Source of the DNA: a bacterium
GTDB lineage: Bacteria > Verrucomicrobiota > Verrucomicrobiia > Limisphaerales > UBA11358
DNA: 64,000 bases
Assembly: GCA_021780905.1 (NCBI GenBank)
Contig: JAJXXW010000042.1
Span: forward strand, 146,001-210,000
Direction: 5' to 3'
Made by a program: the position numbers and the translations under genes. Each line of letters begins with the position of its first letter. Position 1 is the first letter of the stretch. Below are positions 43,012 to 52,198 of this stretch, in pieces. Below the pieces are notes generated by a model. The model was given only the letters and a program-made list of their open reading frames with translations. It was not told the DNA's origin and did not search any database.

Positions 43012-46000
43012 TTATTGTTTCAAGCGGAAGAACAGATTCCCCATCGGCGGTGTGACGGTGATGCTGTTCGTGCCGTTGGCCGAGGTGATGGAATAACCGC
43101 TCGTGGCCCAGCCATTGCCCGCCGCGAGGTTCGCGGTTTGCTGCAAGGTGTAGCTGCCGGTGTTGGGCCAGGAGACGATGACGTTGTTGCCGGAATGCGT
43201 GATGGCCAGGTTCGGCAGGCCGCTCACGAGGCTGCTCACCGTGAGCGTGAACAGGGTCGGCCCATAGGTCTGCTGCCAGCCGACCGTGGCGGGCAGATTG
43301 AAGGTGGTGAACGCGCCGGATTCTGAACTGTAGGAGATCAAGCCGAAGGCGTCGTTCACGACCGGCGCGTAGCCATTGAAGGTGACACCCAAGGTTCCGG
43401 TCAGCGCGGCGGTGCCGGTGAGCGCGAGTTTGCCATAGCTGCTGGCGCTGGTGATGCCGAAATTGAGAACACCGTTGGTCAGTGAATCCCCGCCGGTCAA
43501 ACTCAACGTGCCGCTGTTGACGTTGACGGTGCCGGTGTTGAAGAAGGGGTCGGTGATGAAGCCGGACTGGCCGGGGCCGGAAACATTGATGATGCCCGCG
43601 TTGTAAAAGGCCGTCGTCCCGCCGTAAGCGTAGGATTCAATGTTGTTTCCATTCAGCGCCACCGTGATGTTGCCGCTGGGCGCATTGCTGATGATAGTGC
43701 CACCGGTGCCGCCCGTGCGCGGGCCACTGTTGGGCGTCCACGTCAGCGGGCCGGTGTTGATAAGTTCACCGCCATAGCCAACCGACGAACTGTCCGCCAC
43801 GTTGATGCTCCCGCCGTTGGCGCTAACTATCCCGCTGATGTTCCCGCCCGTCCAGGTTAGCAGGCCGCCCGTCACCACCGGCGTGCCCCCGGCCAGCGTG
43901 CCGTTGCTTAAATTCACCGCTCCCGGCTGCCATTTTCCGCCATTGCCCGTGCCGTTGAAGTTCACAATGGAGCCGGAGATGTTGATCGTGTTACCGCTGG
44001 TCGTGGTGCTGCCCGTCAGATTGACGGTGGCGCCACTGCCAAAGGTCCAGGAACCATCCAGGTTCAGCGGGCCGCCAAAGTTGTAGGTGCCCCCGCCGCC
44101 GCTGTCGGAAAGATTCCCCGCGCCGGCCATCAGCGAACCGGCGGTGCTGGTAAAGGTGCCGCCGGAAAAATCCAGGTCGGCCCCGTTGGCCGCGTTGATG
44201 GTGCCGGAGTTGATCCCGCCATCAGCCAGTGACAACGTGCCGCTGTTGACGTTGACAGTGCCAGTGTTGAAGAAGGGGTCGGTGAGCGAACCGCTCTGGC
44301 CGGAGCCGGACACATTGATCGTGCCCGCGTTGTAAAAAGCGGCGGCCCCGCCATAAACATAGTTGTCAATACTGTTCCCATTGAGCGCCACGCTGATGAC
44401 GCCGCTCGGCGCGTTGCTGATGATCGTGCCCTGGCCGGTGCGCGGGCCGCTGTTGGGCGTCCAGGTCAGCGGGCCGGTGTTGATAAGTTCACCGCCATAG
44501 CCAACCGACGAACTGTCCGCCACGTTGATGCTCCCGCCGTTGACGCTGACCACCCCACTGATGTTCCCGCCCGTCCACGTCAACGGGCCGGTGACCAACA
44601 CCAACTGCGTGCCCTGCAAGGTTCCGCCGGTCATGGTCAAAGCGGTAGGGGTGAGCGTCACCAGGGCGTTGAAATCCACGGTGGCGTTGCCGGAAAGCAA
44701 CACGGTATTTTGGAGCGTGCCGCCGCCGCCGAAGGCGGTGTTCCAGCCGGTCATGGTCAACGGACCCGTCAGATTATTGGCTCCATTAAAATTGACCGTG
44801 CCGCCCGTGACATTTACGGCGTTGCTGAACGTGCCGCCGCCGGTGAACGTGGTGGTGCCCGACTGAAAGCTGGTCGTGCCGCCGACATTGACGGTGCCGG
44901 CGAAACTGCCGGTGGTGTCGTTGACCGTGAAACCAGTGCCAATGGAAAACAACGAGCCGGAAAGAAAACCGGCGGCCCCGGTCAGCGATACGCTGCAAAT
45001 GTCTTCCGCGAGTATCTGGCCCGAATTGGTCGTGCCGTTTTCCAAGGTGACCACCAAGTTTGATTGGATGAAGACGTTGCCGCTGTTAACCAGCCCCGCC
45101 AGTGTCACGCTGCCCGCGCTCCCCGGATTCAACGGATCACCATTGTTGGTGCAGGTCAGCGTGCCGGCATTGTAAAACGTCGCCGCGCCGGAAGGCAAAG
45201 TGCCGGACTGCCCGCCGATGAAAGTGAATTGCGCTCCGGGCGCGTTGCTGACCACCGAACCGCCGCCGGTGGTCAATTCGGAGATATTGGGGATATAATA
45301 CGTGTTTTGGACGGTGAGGATGCCTGTGTTGATCAACTCGCCGCCCAGCAACTGACAAGGGAAGGATCCGTGAATGTTACCGGAAATGCCGCCGCCATTG
45401 CATTGCACCAATCCAGAGATGGTGCCGCCGGACCAATTCAAGGTTCCAGCGTTGACCAAGTCAGCGCCCGCGATCAAGCCGAAGTTCATGTTCAGAACCG
45501 AAGGCTGGATCGTCCCGGTGCCGTCAAAATTCACCGCGCCATTGACCGACATCGTGCCCGTAAAGGAACCGCCATTGGTAAAGGTGGTGGCGCCGCCAAT
45601 AAAGTAGCCGTAGAAGCTGCTGTTGGTGGCATCCAATGCTCCCGTTACTTTGGCGATGCCGAATTGTTCGAAAGAGCCGCAGGTCACCGTCCCGTCCAGG
45701 TAAAGATTGGCGGAATAATTCACCAGGCTTCCTGGCCCTGAAACCGTTGAACCGGGGGCAAACTCGCAAATTCCGTTGCTGGTCGCCAGAATGCTGTTTG
45801 CGGCGATTATGTTCTGGCCGCTGTTAGTGCCGCCGCCCAAATAATAAAACGTGGCATTATTGGTGACCAGCACCGTGCCGGTGTTATTGAAAACCGGGTA
45901 GCTGAAAATATTTCCGTAGGGCGATGTCACCAGAAAAGAGCCGGCATTGGCTATCGTGCCGCCACCGGTGAATCCATTGGTAATATACAAATAAATTTCC

Positions 46001-46608
46001 GTCAGGTTGACCGTGCCGGACGGGGCGTTGCTGAAAACCGAACCACTGGCAATGTCCGGCGCGCCATAAACCAGAAGGTTGCCGGTGTTGACCCAAACAC
46101 CGCCGCTCCAATAACAGCCATCAATGGTGCCGCCACCAGTTTGCAGGAACGGCAACGTGACGGTGCTCCCGCCTATAGTATTTGCCCTGAAGGTGACCGG
46201 ACCAGCCAGCGTCAGGCTGCCGGTGCCGAGCAGTCTGCCCGGACTGGCATTGGGTGGCGCGGTGTTTTCCACCGCCGCATTGTCATTGCCTGAGCCGGTG
46301 CCGTTGAGCGTCAAGGTGCCCGCGATGTCAAAGGTGAGCGTGCCGCTGGTTCCGCCCAGGTTCAGATTGTTCACCGTGATGCTGGACGCATCATTGATCG
46401 TCACGGTGTAGGTGCCGTTGTTCGTGATAATGGCGGTGTCCGTCGCACCGGGAATCTGGTTCGGAACCCAATTGGCGGCGGTGCTCCAATCGCCGCCGGC
46501 CGTATTGGTCCAAACCAGGGTGGTGGCATGGGTGGAAACGCCCACGGCGAGCGCCAAGGCGAGGGTGATGCCACCGAGGCAATGGAGGAAACGGAGTTTT
46601 TTATTCAT
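43012..46608 (-). CDS. Large secreted beta-solenoid protein (autotransporter-type repeats)
   Basis: A 1,198-residue exported protein; MNKKLRFLHCLGGITLALAL begins a signal peptide ending near HA. The N-terminal TNTAGGDWSTAANWVPNQIP is the G-G-x-W-x-x-x-x-N-W motif that opens many verrucomicrobial autotransporter-associated beta-strand proteins. Residues 150-1060 are Gly/Asn/Thr-rich rungs (GTLTWSGG-like; TGPLTWTGGNISGVVSVNGG occurs in at least two near-identical copies near 43.8 and 44.5 kb). The last 100 residues are the shared module, LPNLAITHSGNNVIVSWPNT to GNLFFRLKQ. No beta-barrel translocator is present. Likely a matrix or surface fibre. Confidence 0.8.
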   Translation of the reverse strand: MNKKLRFLHCLGGITLALALAVGVSTHATTLVWTNTAGGDWSTAANWVPNQIPGATDTAIITNNGTYTVTINDASSITVNNLNLGGTSGTLTFDIAGTLTLNGTGSGNDNAAVENTAPPNASPGRLLGTGSLTLAGPVTFRANTIGGSTVTLPFLQTGGGTIDGCYWSGGVWVNTGNLLVYGAPDIASGSVFSNAPSGTVNLTEIYLYITNGFTGGGTIANAGSFLVTSPYGNIFSYPVFNNTGTVLVTNNATFYYLGGGTNSGQNIIAANSILATSNGICEFAPGSTVSGPGSLVNYSANLYLDGTVTCGSFEQFGIAKVTGALDATNSSFYGYFIGGATTFTNGGSFTGTMSVNGAVNFDGTGTIQPSVLNMNFGLIAGADLVNAGTLNWSGGTISGLVQCNGGGISGNIHGSFPCQLLGGELINTGILTVQNTYYIPNISELTTGGGSVVSNAPGAQFTFIGGQSGTLPSGAATFYNAGTLTCTNNGDPLNPGSAGSVTLAGLVNSGNVFIQSNLVVTLENGTTNSGQILAEDICSVSLTGAAGFLSGSLFSIGTGFTVNDTTGSFAGTVNVGGTTSFQSGTTTFTGGGTFSNAVNVTGGTVNFNGANNLTGPLTMTGWNTAFGGGGTLQNTVLLSGNATVDFNALVTLTPTALTMTGGTLQGTQLVLVTGPLTWTGGNISGVVSVNGGSINVADSSSVGYGGELINTGPLTWTPNSGPRTGQGTIISNAPSGVISVALNGNSIDNYVYGGAAAFYNAGTINVSGSGQSGSLTDPFFNTGTVNVNSGTLSLADGGINSGTINAANGADLDFSGGTFTSTAGSLMAGAGNLSDSGGGGTYNFGGPLNLDGSWTFGSGATVNLTGSTTTSGNTINISGSIVNFNGTGNGGKWQPGAVNLSNGTLAGGTPVVTGGLLTWTGGNISGIVSANGGSINVADSSSVGYGGELINTGPLTWTPNSGPRTGGTGGTIISNAPSGNITVALNGNNIESYAYGGTTAFYNAGIINVSGPGQSGFITDPFFNTGTVNVNSGTLSLTGGDSLTNGVLNFGITSASSYGKLALTGTAALTGTLGVTFNGYAPVVNDAFGLISYSSESGAFTTFNLPATVGWQQTYGPTLFTLTVSSLVSGLPNLAITHSGNNVIVSWPNTGSYTLQQTANLAAGNGWATSGYSITSANGTNSITVTPPMGNLFFRLKQ

Positions 46609-46638
46609 GGCGTTTAAGTTTTAATGGGGCTTTGCGGG

Positions 46639-47088
46639 TTATGGATTTTTCAAGCGAAAGAATAAATTCCCCGTCGGCGGGGTGATGGTGATGCTGTTCG
46701 TGCCGTTGGCGGTGGTGATGGAATAACCGCTCGTGGCCCAGCCATTGCCCGCCGCGAGGTTCGCGGTTTGCTGCAACGTGTAGCTGCCGGTGTTGGGCCA
46801 GGAGACGAAGACGCTGTTGCCGGAATGCGTGATGACCAGGTCAGGCAAACCCGCCGTTTGCACCACGGAGATGAGCGCCCAGAACCCGCCGGTGAGGGAG
46901 TAACTGCCGCCGCTCATCGCGAGGCTGGCGTCCGGCTGGCCGATGGTGCCGCTCACGGAATACACGCCGCCCGTGCTGGTGCCGCCGCCGCCGGCGACTT
47001 TATACCAGTCAATTGAGTATTGCTGGGCCATTGCCCGAAGACAGAAGGTTGTAATCAGAACACAGAGAATGATGATTCGTATTTTCAT
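46639..47088 (-). CDS. Small secreted protein with shared C-terminal module
   Basis: A 149-residue exported protein (MKIRIIILCVLITTFCLRAM, signal ending near AMAQ). QYSIDWYKVAGGGGTSTGGV and YSVSGTIGQPDASLAMSGGS form a short domain common in this phylum. The C-terminal module LPDLVITHSGNSVFVSWPNT to GNLFFRLKNP is the same as in neighbouring genes. Its ATG overlaps the stop of the giant adhesin gene (ATGA), so it is translationally coupled. A second copy of this gene follows the other adhesin (52199-52993), giving adhesin-small protein pairs. Confidence 0.82.
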   Translation of the reverse strand: MKIRIIILCVLITTFCLRAMAQQYSIDWYKVAGGGGTSTGGVYSVSGTIGQPDASLAMSGGSYSLTGGFWALISVVQTAGLPDLVITHSGNSVFVSWPNTGSYTLQQTANLAAGNGWATSGYSITTANGTNSITITPPTGNLFFRLKNP

Positions 47089-50000
47089 TTTGCCTCCAAT
47101 GATTTTTGGTTCGCCGCCAGTTGGGATACCAGTTGCTTCAATTCAGCCACGGACTGTTTAAGTTGCTCGATCTCGGTGTCTTTTTCGTTGAGCTTTTGAT
47201 TCAAGCCTTGAATGGCCGCCAATTCCACGCCGTCAAACTCCAGCGTGCTGATGCCCTTGTCATCACGACCTGGATAAAACGCATGGATGAAGTCCTGCGC
47301 CATCGGCCCGATGTTCAACGTGTCCTGCACCGACTCCCATTTGTAATGCCATTGTTCAACGGGCACCTGCGCCAGTTTGTCGAGCACCGCCCGGTAATCT
47401 ACCGGCGCGAAATCCTTCTTGGCGTTGCGGTCTGAAATGGTGACCCAACTGTTCCCACCGGGTGCCACATACAGGCCCACGCCGTTGCGACCGGAACTGC
47501 TGGTGTAAAACTGGAATCCGCCTGCGGCCCGTGCGCTGAAGGAATTGTTGTTGGTGGAGGCGAACGCGGAACTTGCGCTGTCGTCACTCCAGACAAAGGC
47601 ACCGGTGTTGGTGGCCTCCGCGTTCTGCCCCGCCGCAAAGGCATAACTGCCGCTGGCCAGATTTTCGTAGCCGCCGGGAATAGTGGCGTAACTACCGCTG
47701 TTGGTGTTGATGCCGCCGCCGCCGATGGTGGCGTTGTTGATGTTCGTGCCAACGATGTTGCCGTAACCGCCGCCGATGACCGAATACGAAGGATTGCCCA
47801 GCGAACCGCCGGCAGAACTATTGCCCATTTGAATCCAGTTGCCATGACCGCCGCCGATGAAGGCGCCCCACGCGTTCAGGTCTATCGTGTTCTGGCGTCC
47901 GCCGGCAATGGTCGAGTCGTTGGCGTTGGTGCTGATGACATTGCCCGAGCCGCCGGCAATGGTCCCCAGCGAGGAACTGACATGGTTGACGAAACCGGAC
48001 GCGCCACCACCACCGATGGCGACTGCTTGAGAACTGTTGTCCACCGTGTTGCCGGACCAGCCGCCGATGACGTTCGGGACGCCGGTTCCGCTTGCGGTGG
48101 GTTCCAAGCGGAAGGCCCGGCCACCATCCACATGCAGTTCCAGCGCCTGATTGTCCGAGGTGCCGAGATAATTCGCGCCTGGCGAAGTGCCGCTGTTGCC
48201 GCCGGTCTTCCAGACAGTTGAACTGGCGCTGGTCAGCACGGGCTGCCCATCCACCGTCATGCCCGCACCGCTGGTGACAAACCGCGCGCCGCCCTGCGCC
48301 CGGACATTGAAAGAATCATTGTTGGTGGAGGCAAACACGGCGTTCTGCGAATCCGCCCAGACGAACGCGCCCCCGTTGGTGGCCTGGGCCTGGTTTCCGG
48401 CGGCAAAACTGACCCCGCCACTGGCCAGATTATTGGCGCCACCCGGAATCATCGAATAAGGGCCGCTGGCGGTATTGCCGCCCCCGCCGGCGACGGTCGA
48501 AGAACTGCCGCTGGCAGTGTTGCCAAAACCGCCGCCGATGGTCGCAAAAGTGCTGCCAACCGTATTGTTGCCGCCACCTCCAATCGTCGCAAAATCTGCA
48601 GCGGCGGTCACGCTGTTGGTCATCGAGGGTGTCGTTGGGAAGAAGGCGGAGACGTTGGTGGCGCCGCCGCCGCCGATCGTCGCGCCCACTACGCCGCTCG
48701 CCACAAAATTATTGGGTGAACCGCCAATCACGTTCGGCCCGCCATTGGTATTTTGCTGAATGGACAAACCGATGCTGGAACTGCCCGTGGTCAGCACCGG
48801 CTGGCCGTCCACCATGAGTCCCGAGCCGCTGGTCACAAAATGTGCGCCACCTTGGGCGCGGACGTTGAATGAATCATTGTTCGTGGAGGCAAAAGGGGCG
48901 AGCTGCGAATCCGCCCAGACAAACGCGCCTTGGTTGGTGGATTGGGCCTCGTGTCCCGCCGCAAAACCGTAAAGACCGCTGACCAAGTTTAGACGACCGC
49001 CGGGGATGGTGCCCCAGGTGGCAGTGTTGGTATTGTTCTGACCGCCGCCAATTGTTGATTCACCAGAACTGATGGAAATATAATTACCGAAGCCGCCGCC
49101 GATCGCCGAAGCGGTGCCAGAGCCGCCGGCAATGCTGTTCCCAATGCCGCCGGCGATGACATGCGAGCCGCCCGCCGCGGTGATCAGATTCAGCTTGCCG
49201 CCGCCGATGACCGAGAGAGCAGAGGCATTGGTGTTGAAAACCCCGCCCCCGATGGTCTCCCCGTTACCAATGCCGGGGATGCTGTTGCCTTGGCCGCCGG
49301 CGATGGTGTCAGATTCACCCCAAACAGAATTGAATTGGCCGCCGGCGATGGTTTCAGCGATTGAACCAGACACCACGAGGTTCATTTCACCGCCGCCAAT
49401 GGAGGAGGAACCTCCCCCGTTGGCGTTCAACGTGCCGCCGGCAATGGAAGCGTTGGTCGCATTGGCCAGGATCGTATTGAATGCGCCGCCGCTGATGACC
49501 GAGTTGACTGCGGAAAGCTGAACCAGGTTTTCGTTTCCACCGCCGATGGCGGAGTCGTCAGCATTGACAATATTACTGATGCCACCCACCACTGCGGAAA
49601 CATTGCCGCCGGCAATGTTGTAGCCTCCACCGCCAATGAATCCGCCTGCGCCACCAACCAAGTTGGTTATGCCGCCAACTATGGCTGAAAGGTCGCCGTT
49701 GGCAGTGTTGCCAAAACCGCCTCCGACAATTGTCCAATCGTTATTAGCTGCATTTCCGCTGCCGCCGCTTACCGTCGCAAAAGAGTTACCAGCTATATTT
49801 CCTCCTCCGCCGCTTACCGTCGCACTATTGCCGGCGATGTTGTCGATGCCCCCGCCAACAACACTATAGGTGCCGGCGTTGGTGTTGTTTTGCCCGCCGG
49901 CGATGACGGATTGGTATGCGCCATTGTTGACCAGGTTGTTCCAGCCCGCGCCGATGAACGAGTGGTCCGCGCCGGCTTGAATCCAGTTGCCACTGCCGCC

Positions 50001-51788
50001 GGCAATGGCGCTGAAGTTTGCCGAAATGTGATTGGAGGAAGCGGAACCCAGAAAATTCGTCGTGCCGCCGCCGGCAATGACCGCGCCTTCCACGCCCGCA
50101 TCAATCAGGTTGGCCGGTGAACCGCCGATGAAGTTGGCCGAGTCCGCCGGGTTGGTGGTGATGAGCAGCGCGCGCTGGCCGCCCACTACCATTTGAACCG
50201 CCTGATTGTTCGTGCTGCCGAGGATTTGGCCGCTCGCGACGTTGTTGCCGCCCAACTGCCAAAAATTGGTCGCGCTCAATCCGTTCAACGCCGTCGCGTT
50301 CACGTTGGTTAATCCGCCGCCATTGCCGTTGAACGCGCCGCTTAAGGTCAGGCTGGTTGAATTATTGGTCAGCACCTGCTGGCCGTCCAACGTCGCTCCC
50401 GCGCCGCCGGTAAACAATCGCACACCGCCCCGCGCCCGGACGTTGAAACTATCATTGTTCGTGGAAGAGAACGGCGCATTTTGCGAATCGGCCCAGACAA
50501 ACGCGCCCTGGTTGGTGGCCTGCGCCTGCTGGCCGGCGGCAAAGCTGAAGTTGCCGGAAGCAACGTTGCTAACGCCCCCGGGCACCGTGGCATATAAATT
50601 GGTCACCACGTTGCCATAGCCGCCACCGATGACGGCATAACTTCCCCCCATGATATTGCCATAACCGCCACCCACTGTGGAATAAATCGCATTGGTCTGG
50701 ATCAGGTTCGTATAACCGCCGCCAATCACGTCGAAGACCGAGAAAGCCACCGAACCAACAATGATGTTCCAGCCGCCGCCGCCAATGACCGAATGATCTG
50801 CAAGGGACTGAATCACGTTATTCTGACCACCGCCGACCGCCGTGAAAGATTCGGAGGCAACATTTTGAAAACCGCCGGCGACTGTGGCGTAAGATGCGGT
50901 GGCCTGATTGCCCACACCGCCGCCCACCGTGGATTGGTAGGTGCCCGTGGATATGTTTTGCTGGCCGCCGGCAATGGTTCCGCCCTGGCTGTTGTTGTAG
51001 TTTTGCTGGCCGCCGCCAATAACGCCGACACTATTCTGATTGGTGTTGAAGAACCCCCCGCCGATGAAATCATACTGCCCGTTGGTGCCGACCACGTTTC
51101 CAAGGCCGCCGCCAATTGCGGAAGCCAGGGCGTTGGTTTGAACCAAATTGCCGTAACCGCCGCTGATGGCCGAATACGACGTGTTCCCCGCCGCGCCGCC
51201 AGAACTATACGCCGGTTGAATCCAATTGCCGTGGCCGCCGGCGATGACCGCCCCCCAGGCCTCCGTGTCAATGAGGTTCTGCCGGCCACCACCGATCGCC
51301 GCGTCGTTGGCGTTGGTGCCAATGACATTGCCTGAACCGCCGGCCACCGTTCCCAGGCTGGCACTCACATGGTTGACCACCCCGGCCGCGCCACCGCCGC
51401 CGATGGTAACTCCTTGGGCGGCGTTGTCCTCCAAATTTCCCGCGTAACCCCCAATCACATTCGGCACCCCGTTACTGCCTTCCAGGCGCAGCGCGCGCTT
51501 GCCGGCGGCCCACAATTCCACGGACTGGATGTTCGTGCTGCCAAGGAATTGGCCGGTGGCAACGTTATTGCCGCCCAACTGCCAAAAATTGGTCGCGTTC
51601 AACCCATTCAAAGCCGTTGCGTTCACGTTGGTCAACCCGCCGCCATTGCCTGTGAAGGCACCGGCGATGCTCACACCACCGGCTCCGTTTGTGATCACTG
51701 CCGCCGGCATTTGCGCCAGCGGAATCGTGCCGGTCAAGCTGGAGGCGGAAACCGTTCCACTTACGTTGCTGGCGGTCCCGGCAAAACG
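47085..51788 (-). CDS. Giant head-repeat adhesin with S74 chaperone end (main part of a frameshifted gene)
   Basis: About 1,560 residues following the frameshift at 51783-51786; together with 51761-52168 it makes one gene of about 1,690 codons. The body consists of dozens of 14-20-residue YadA-head-like repeats (x-I-G-G-G-x-x-N-x-[IV]), e.g. AVIGGGYGNVVTNLYATVPG, broken by spacers with NNDSFNVRARGGVRLFTGGA. Near the C-terminus VTISDRNAKKDFAPVDYRAV and LNIGPMAQDFIHAF mark a peptidase S74/endosialidase-type intramolecular chaperone with its conserved S-D-x-x-x-K. A coiled coil (LNEKDTEIEQLKQSVAELKQ) ends it. These chaperones trimerise fibres and then cut themselves off. Probably a trimeric surface fibre. 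Confidence 0.8.
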   Translation of the reverse strand, partial: RFAGTASNVSGTVSASSLTGTIPLAQMPAAVITNGAGGVSIAGAFTGNGGGLTNVNATALNGLNATNFWQLGGNNVATGQFLGSTNIQSVELWAAGKRALRLEGSNGVPNVIGGYAGNLEDNAAQGVTIGGGGAAGVVNHVSASLGTVAGGSGNVIGTNANDAAIGGGRQNLIDTEAWGAVIAGGHGNWIQPAYSSGGAAGNTSYSAISGGYGNLVQTNALASAIGGGLGNVVGTNGQYDFIGGGFFNTNQNSVGVIGGGQQNYNNSQGGTIAGGQQNISTGTYQSTVGGGVGNQATASYATVAGGFQNVASESFTAVGGGQNNVIQSLADHSVIGGGGWNIIVGSVAFSVFDVIGGGYTNLIQTNAIYSTVGGGYGNIMGGSYAVIGGGYGNVVTNLYATVPGGVSNVASGNFSFAAGQQAQATNQGAFVWADSQNAPFSSTNNDSFNVRARGGVRLFTGGAGATLDGQQVLTNNSTSLTLSGAFNGNGGGLTNVNATALNGLSATNFWQLGGNNVASGQILGSTNNQAVQMVVGGQRALLITTNPADSANFIGGSPANLIDAGVEGAVIAGGGTTNFLGSASSNHISANFSAIAGGSGNWIQAGADHSFIGAGWNNLVNNGAYQSVIAGGQNNTNAGTYSVVGGGIDNIAGNSATVSGGGGNIAGNSFATVSGGSGNAANNDWTIVGGGFGNTANGDLSAIVGGITNLVGGAGGFIGGGGYNIAGGNVSAVVGGISNIVNADDSAIGGGNENLVQLSAVNSVISGGAFNTILANATNASIAGGTLNANGGGSSSIGGGEMNLVVSGSIAETIAGGQFNSVWGESDTIAGGQGNSIPGIGNGETIGGGVFNTNASALSVIGGGKLNLITAAGGSHVIAGGIGNSIAGGSGTASAIGGGFGNYISISSGESTIGGGQNNTNTATWGTIPGGRLNLVSGLYGFAAGHEAQSTNQGAFVWADSQLAPFASTNNDSFNVRAQGGAHFVTSGSGLMVDGQPVLTTGSSSIGLSIQQNTNGGPNVIGGSPNNFVASGVVGATIGGGGATNVSAFFPTTPSMTNSVTAAADFATIGGGGNNTVGSTFATIGGGFGNTASGSSSTVAGGGGNTASGPYSMIPGGANNLASGGVSFAAGNQAQATNGGAFVWADSQNAVFASTNNDSFNVRAQGGARFVTSGAGMTVDGQPVLTSASSTVWKTGGNSGTSPGANYLGTSDNQALELHVDGGRAFRLEPTASGTGVPNVIGGWSGNTVDNSSQAVAIGGGGASGFVNHVSSSLGTIAGGSGNVISTNANDSTIAGGRQNTIDLNAWGAFIGGGHGNWIQMGNSSAGGSLGNPSYSVIGGGYGNIVGTNINNATIGGGGINTNSGSYATIPGGYENLASGSYAFAAGQNAEATNTGAFVWSDDSASSAFASTNNNSFSARAAGGFQFYTSSSGRNGVGLYVAPGGNSWVTISDRNAKKDFAPVDYRAVLDKLAQVPVEQWHYKWESVQDTLNIGPMAQDFIHAFYPGRDDKGISTLEFDGVELAAIQGLNQKLNEKDTEIEQLKQSVAELKQLVSQLAANQKSLEAK

Positions 51789-52168
51789 GCATAAGGCACC
51801 GGCGTCAACTGCTGGCGCGGCGCGAGGTTGTTGAAGGCATTGGCGGCATTGGTGCTGACGGCGATCTGCAGCCAATTGCTACCGCCGGTGAAGACGCCGC
51901 CGAAATCCACCGCCGTCGAGAACAGCCCATTGGTCACGCTCACCGCGGCATTCGTCACCGGCCCGGCGATGGCGACACCGCTGGTGTTGGTGGCGAACAA
52001 CGAGAATGCGATGTCGTAGTTGCCGCTGGCCGGCACGCCCCCGGAGTCGAGGCGGCCTTGATAGGTGAACGCCGTGCCCTGGGCGTGGGCGGTGGTGGGT
52101 TGAAGGTTGAGGGTGAACAGCGCCAGCAATGCCAGCGCGACCTGGATGCGTTTGGTTCTGGTTTTCAT
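51761..52168 (-). CDS. N-terminal part of the giant adhesin (frameshifted)
   Basis: The open frame from the ATG at 52168 (MKTRTKRIQVALALLALFTL) has a signal peptide ending near AHAQG, then the domain AFTYQGRLDSGGVPASGNYD to NNLAPRQQLTPVPYAV. It also starts the adhesin at 52990-55392 (AFTYQGRLNNGGSPASGSYD to PRQQLTPTPYAIFAESASGL). By that comparison the sequence should continue F-A-G-T-A-S-N, which is what the next frame encodes. The break lies in a run of four Ts (minus strand, 51786-51783), where five would keep the frame. It is either a sequencing slip or a true inactivating or switchable mutation. Confidence 0.8.
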   Translation of the reverse strand: MKTRTKRIQVALALLALFTLNLQPTTAHAQGTAFTYQGRLDSGGVPASGNYDIAFSLFATNTSGVAIAGPVTNAAVSVTNGLFSTAVDFGGVFTGGSNWLQIAVSTNAANAFNNLAPRQQLTPVPYAVLPGPPAT

Positions 52169-52198
52169 TTTGGTTCTGGTTTGATGGTTGGTCTGAAA

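Noticed and set aside
47085..51788. Possible CRISPR array or tandem DNA repeats in the giant adhesin
   Set aside because: The periodicity is at protein level (head repeats with I-G-G-G) with variable DNA and no conserved direct repeat with unique spacers. No cas genes are near.
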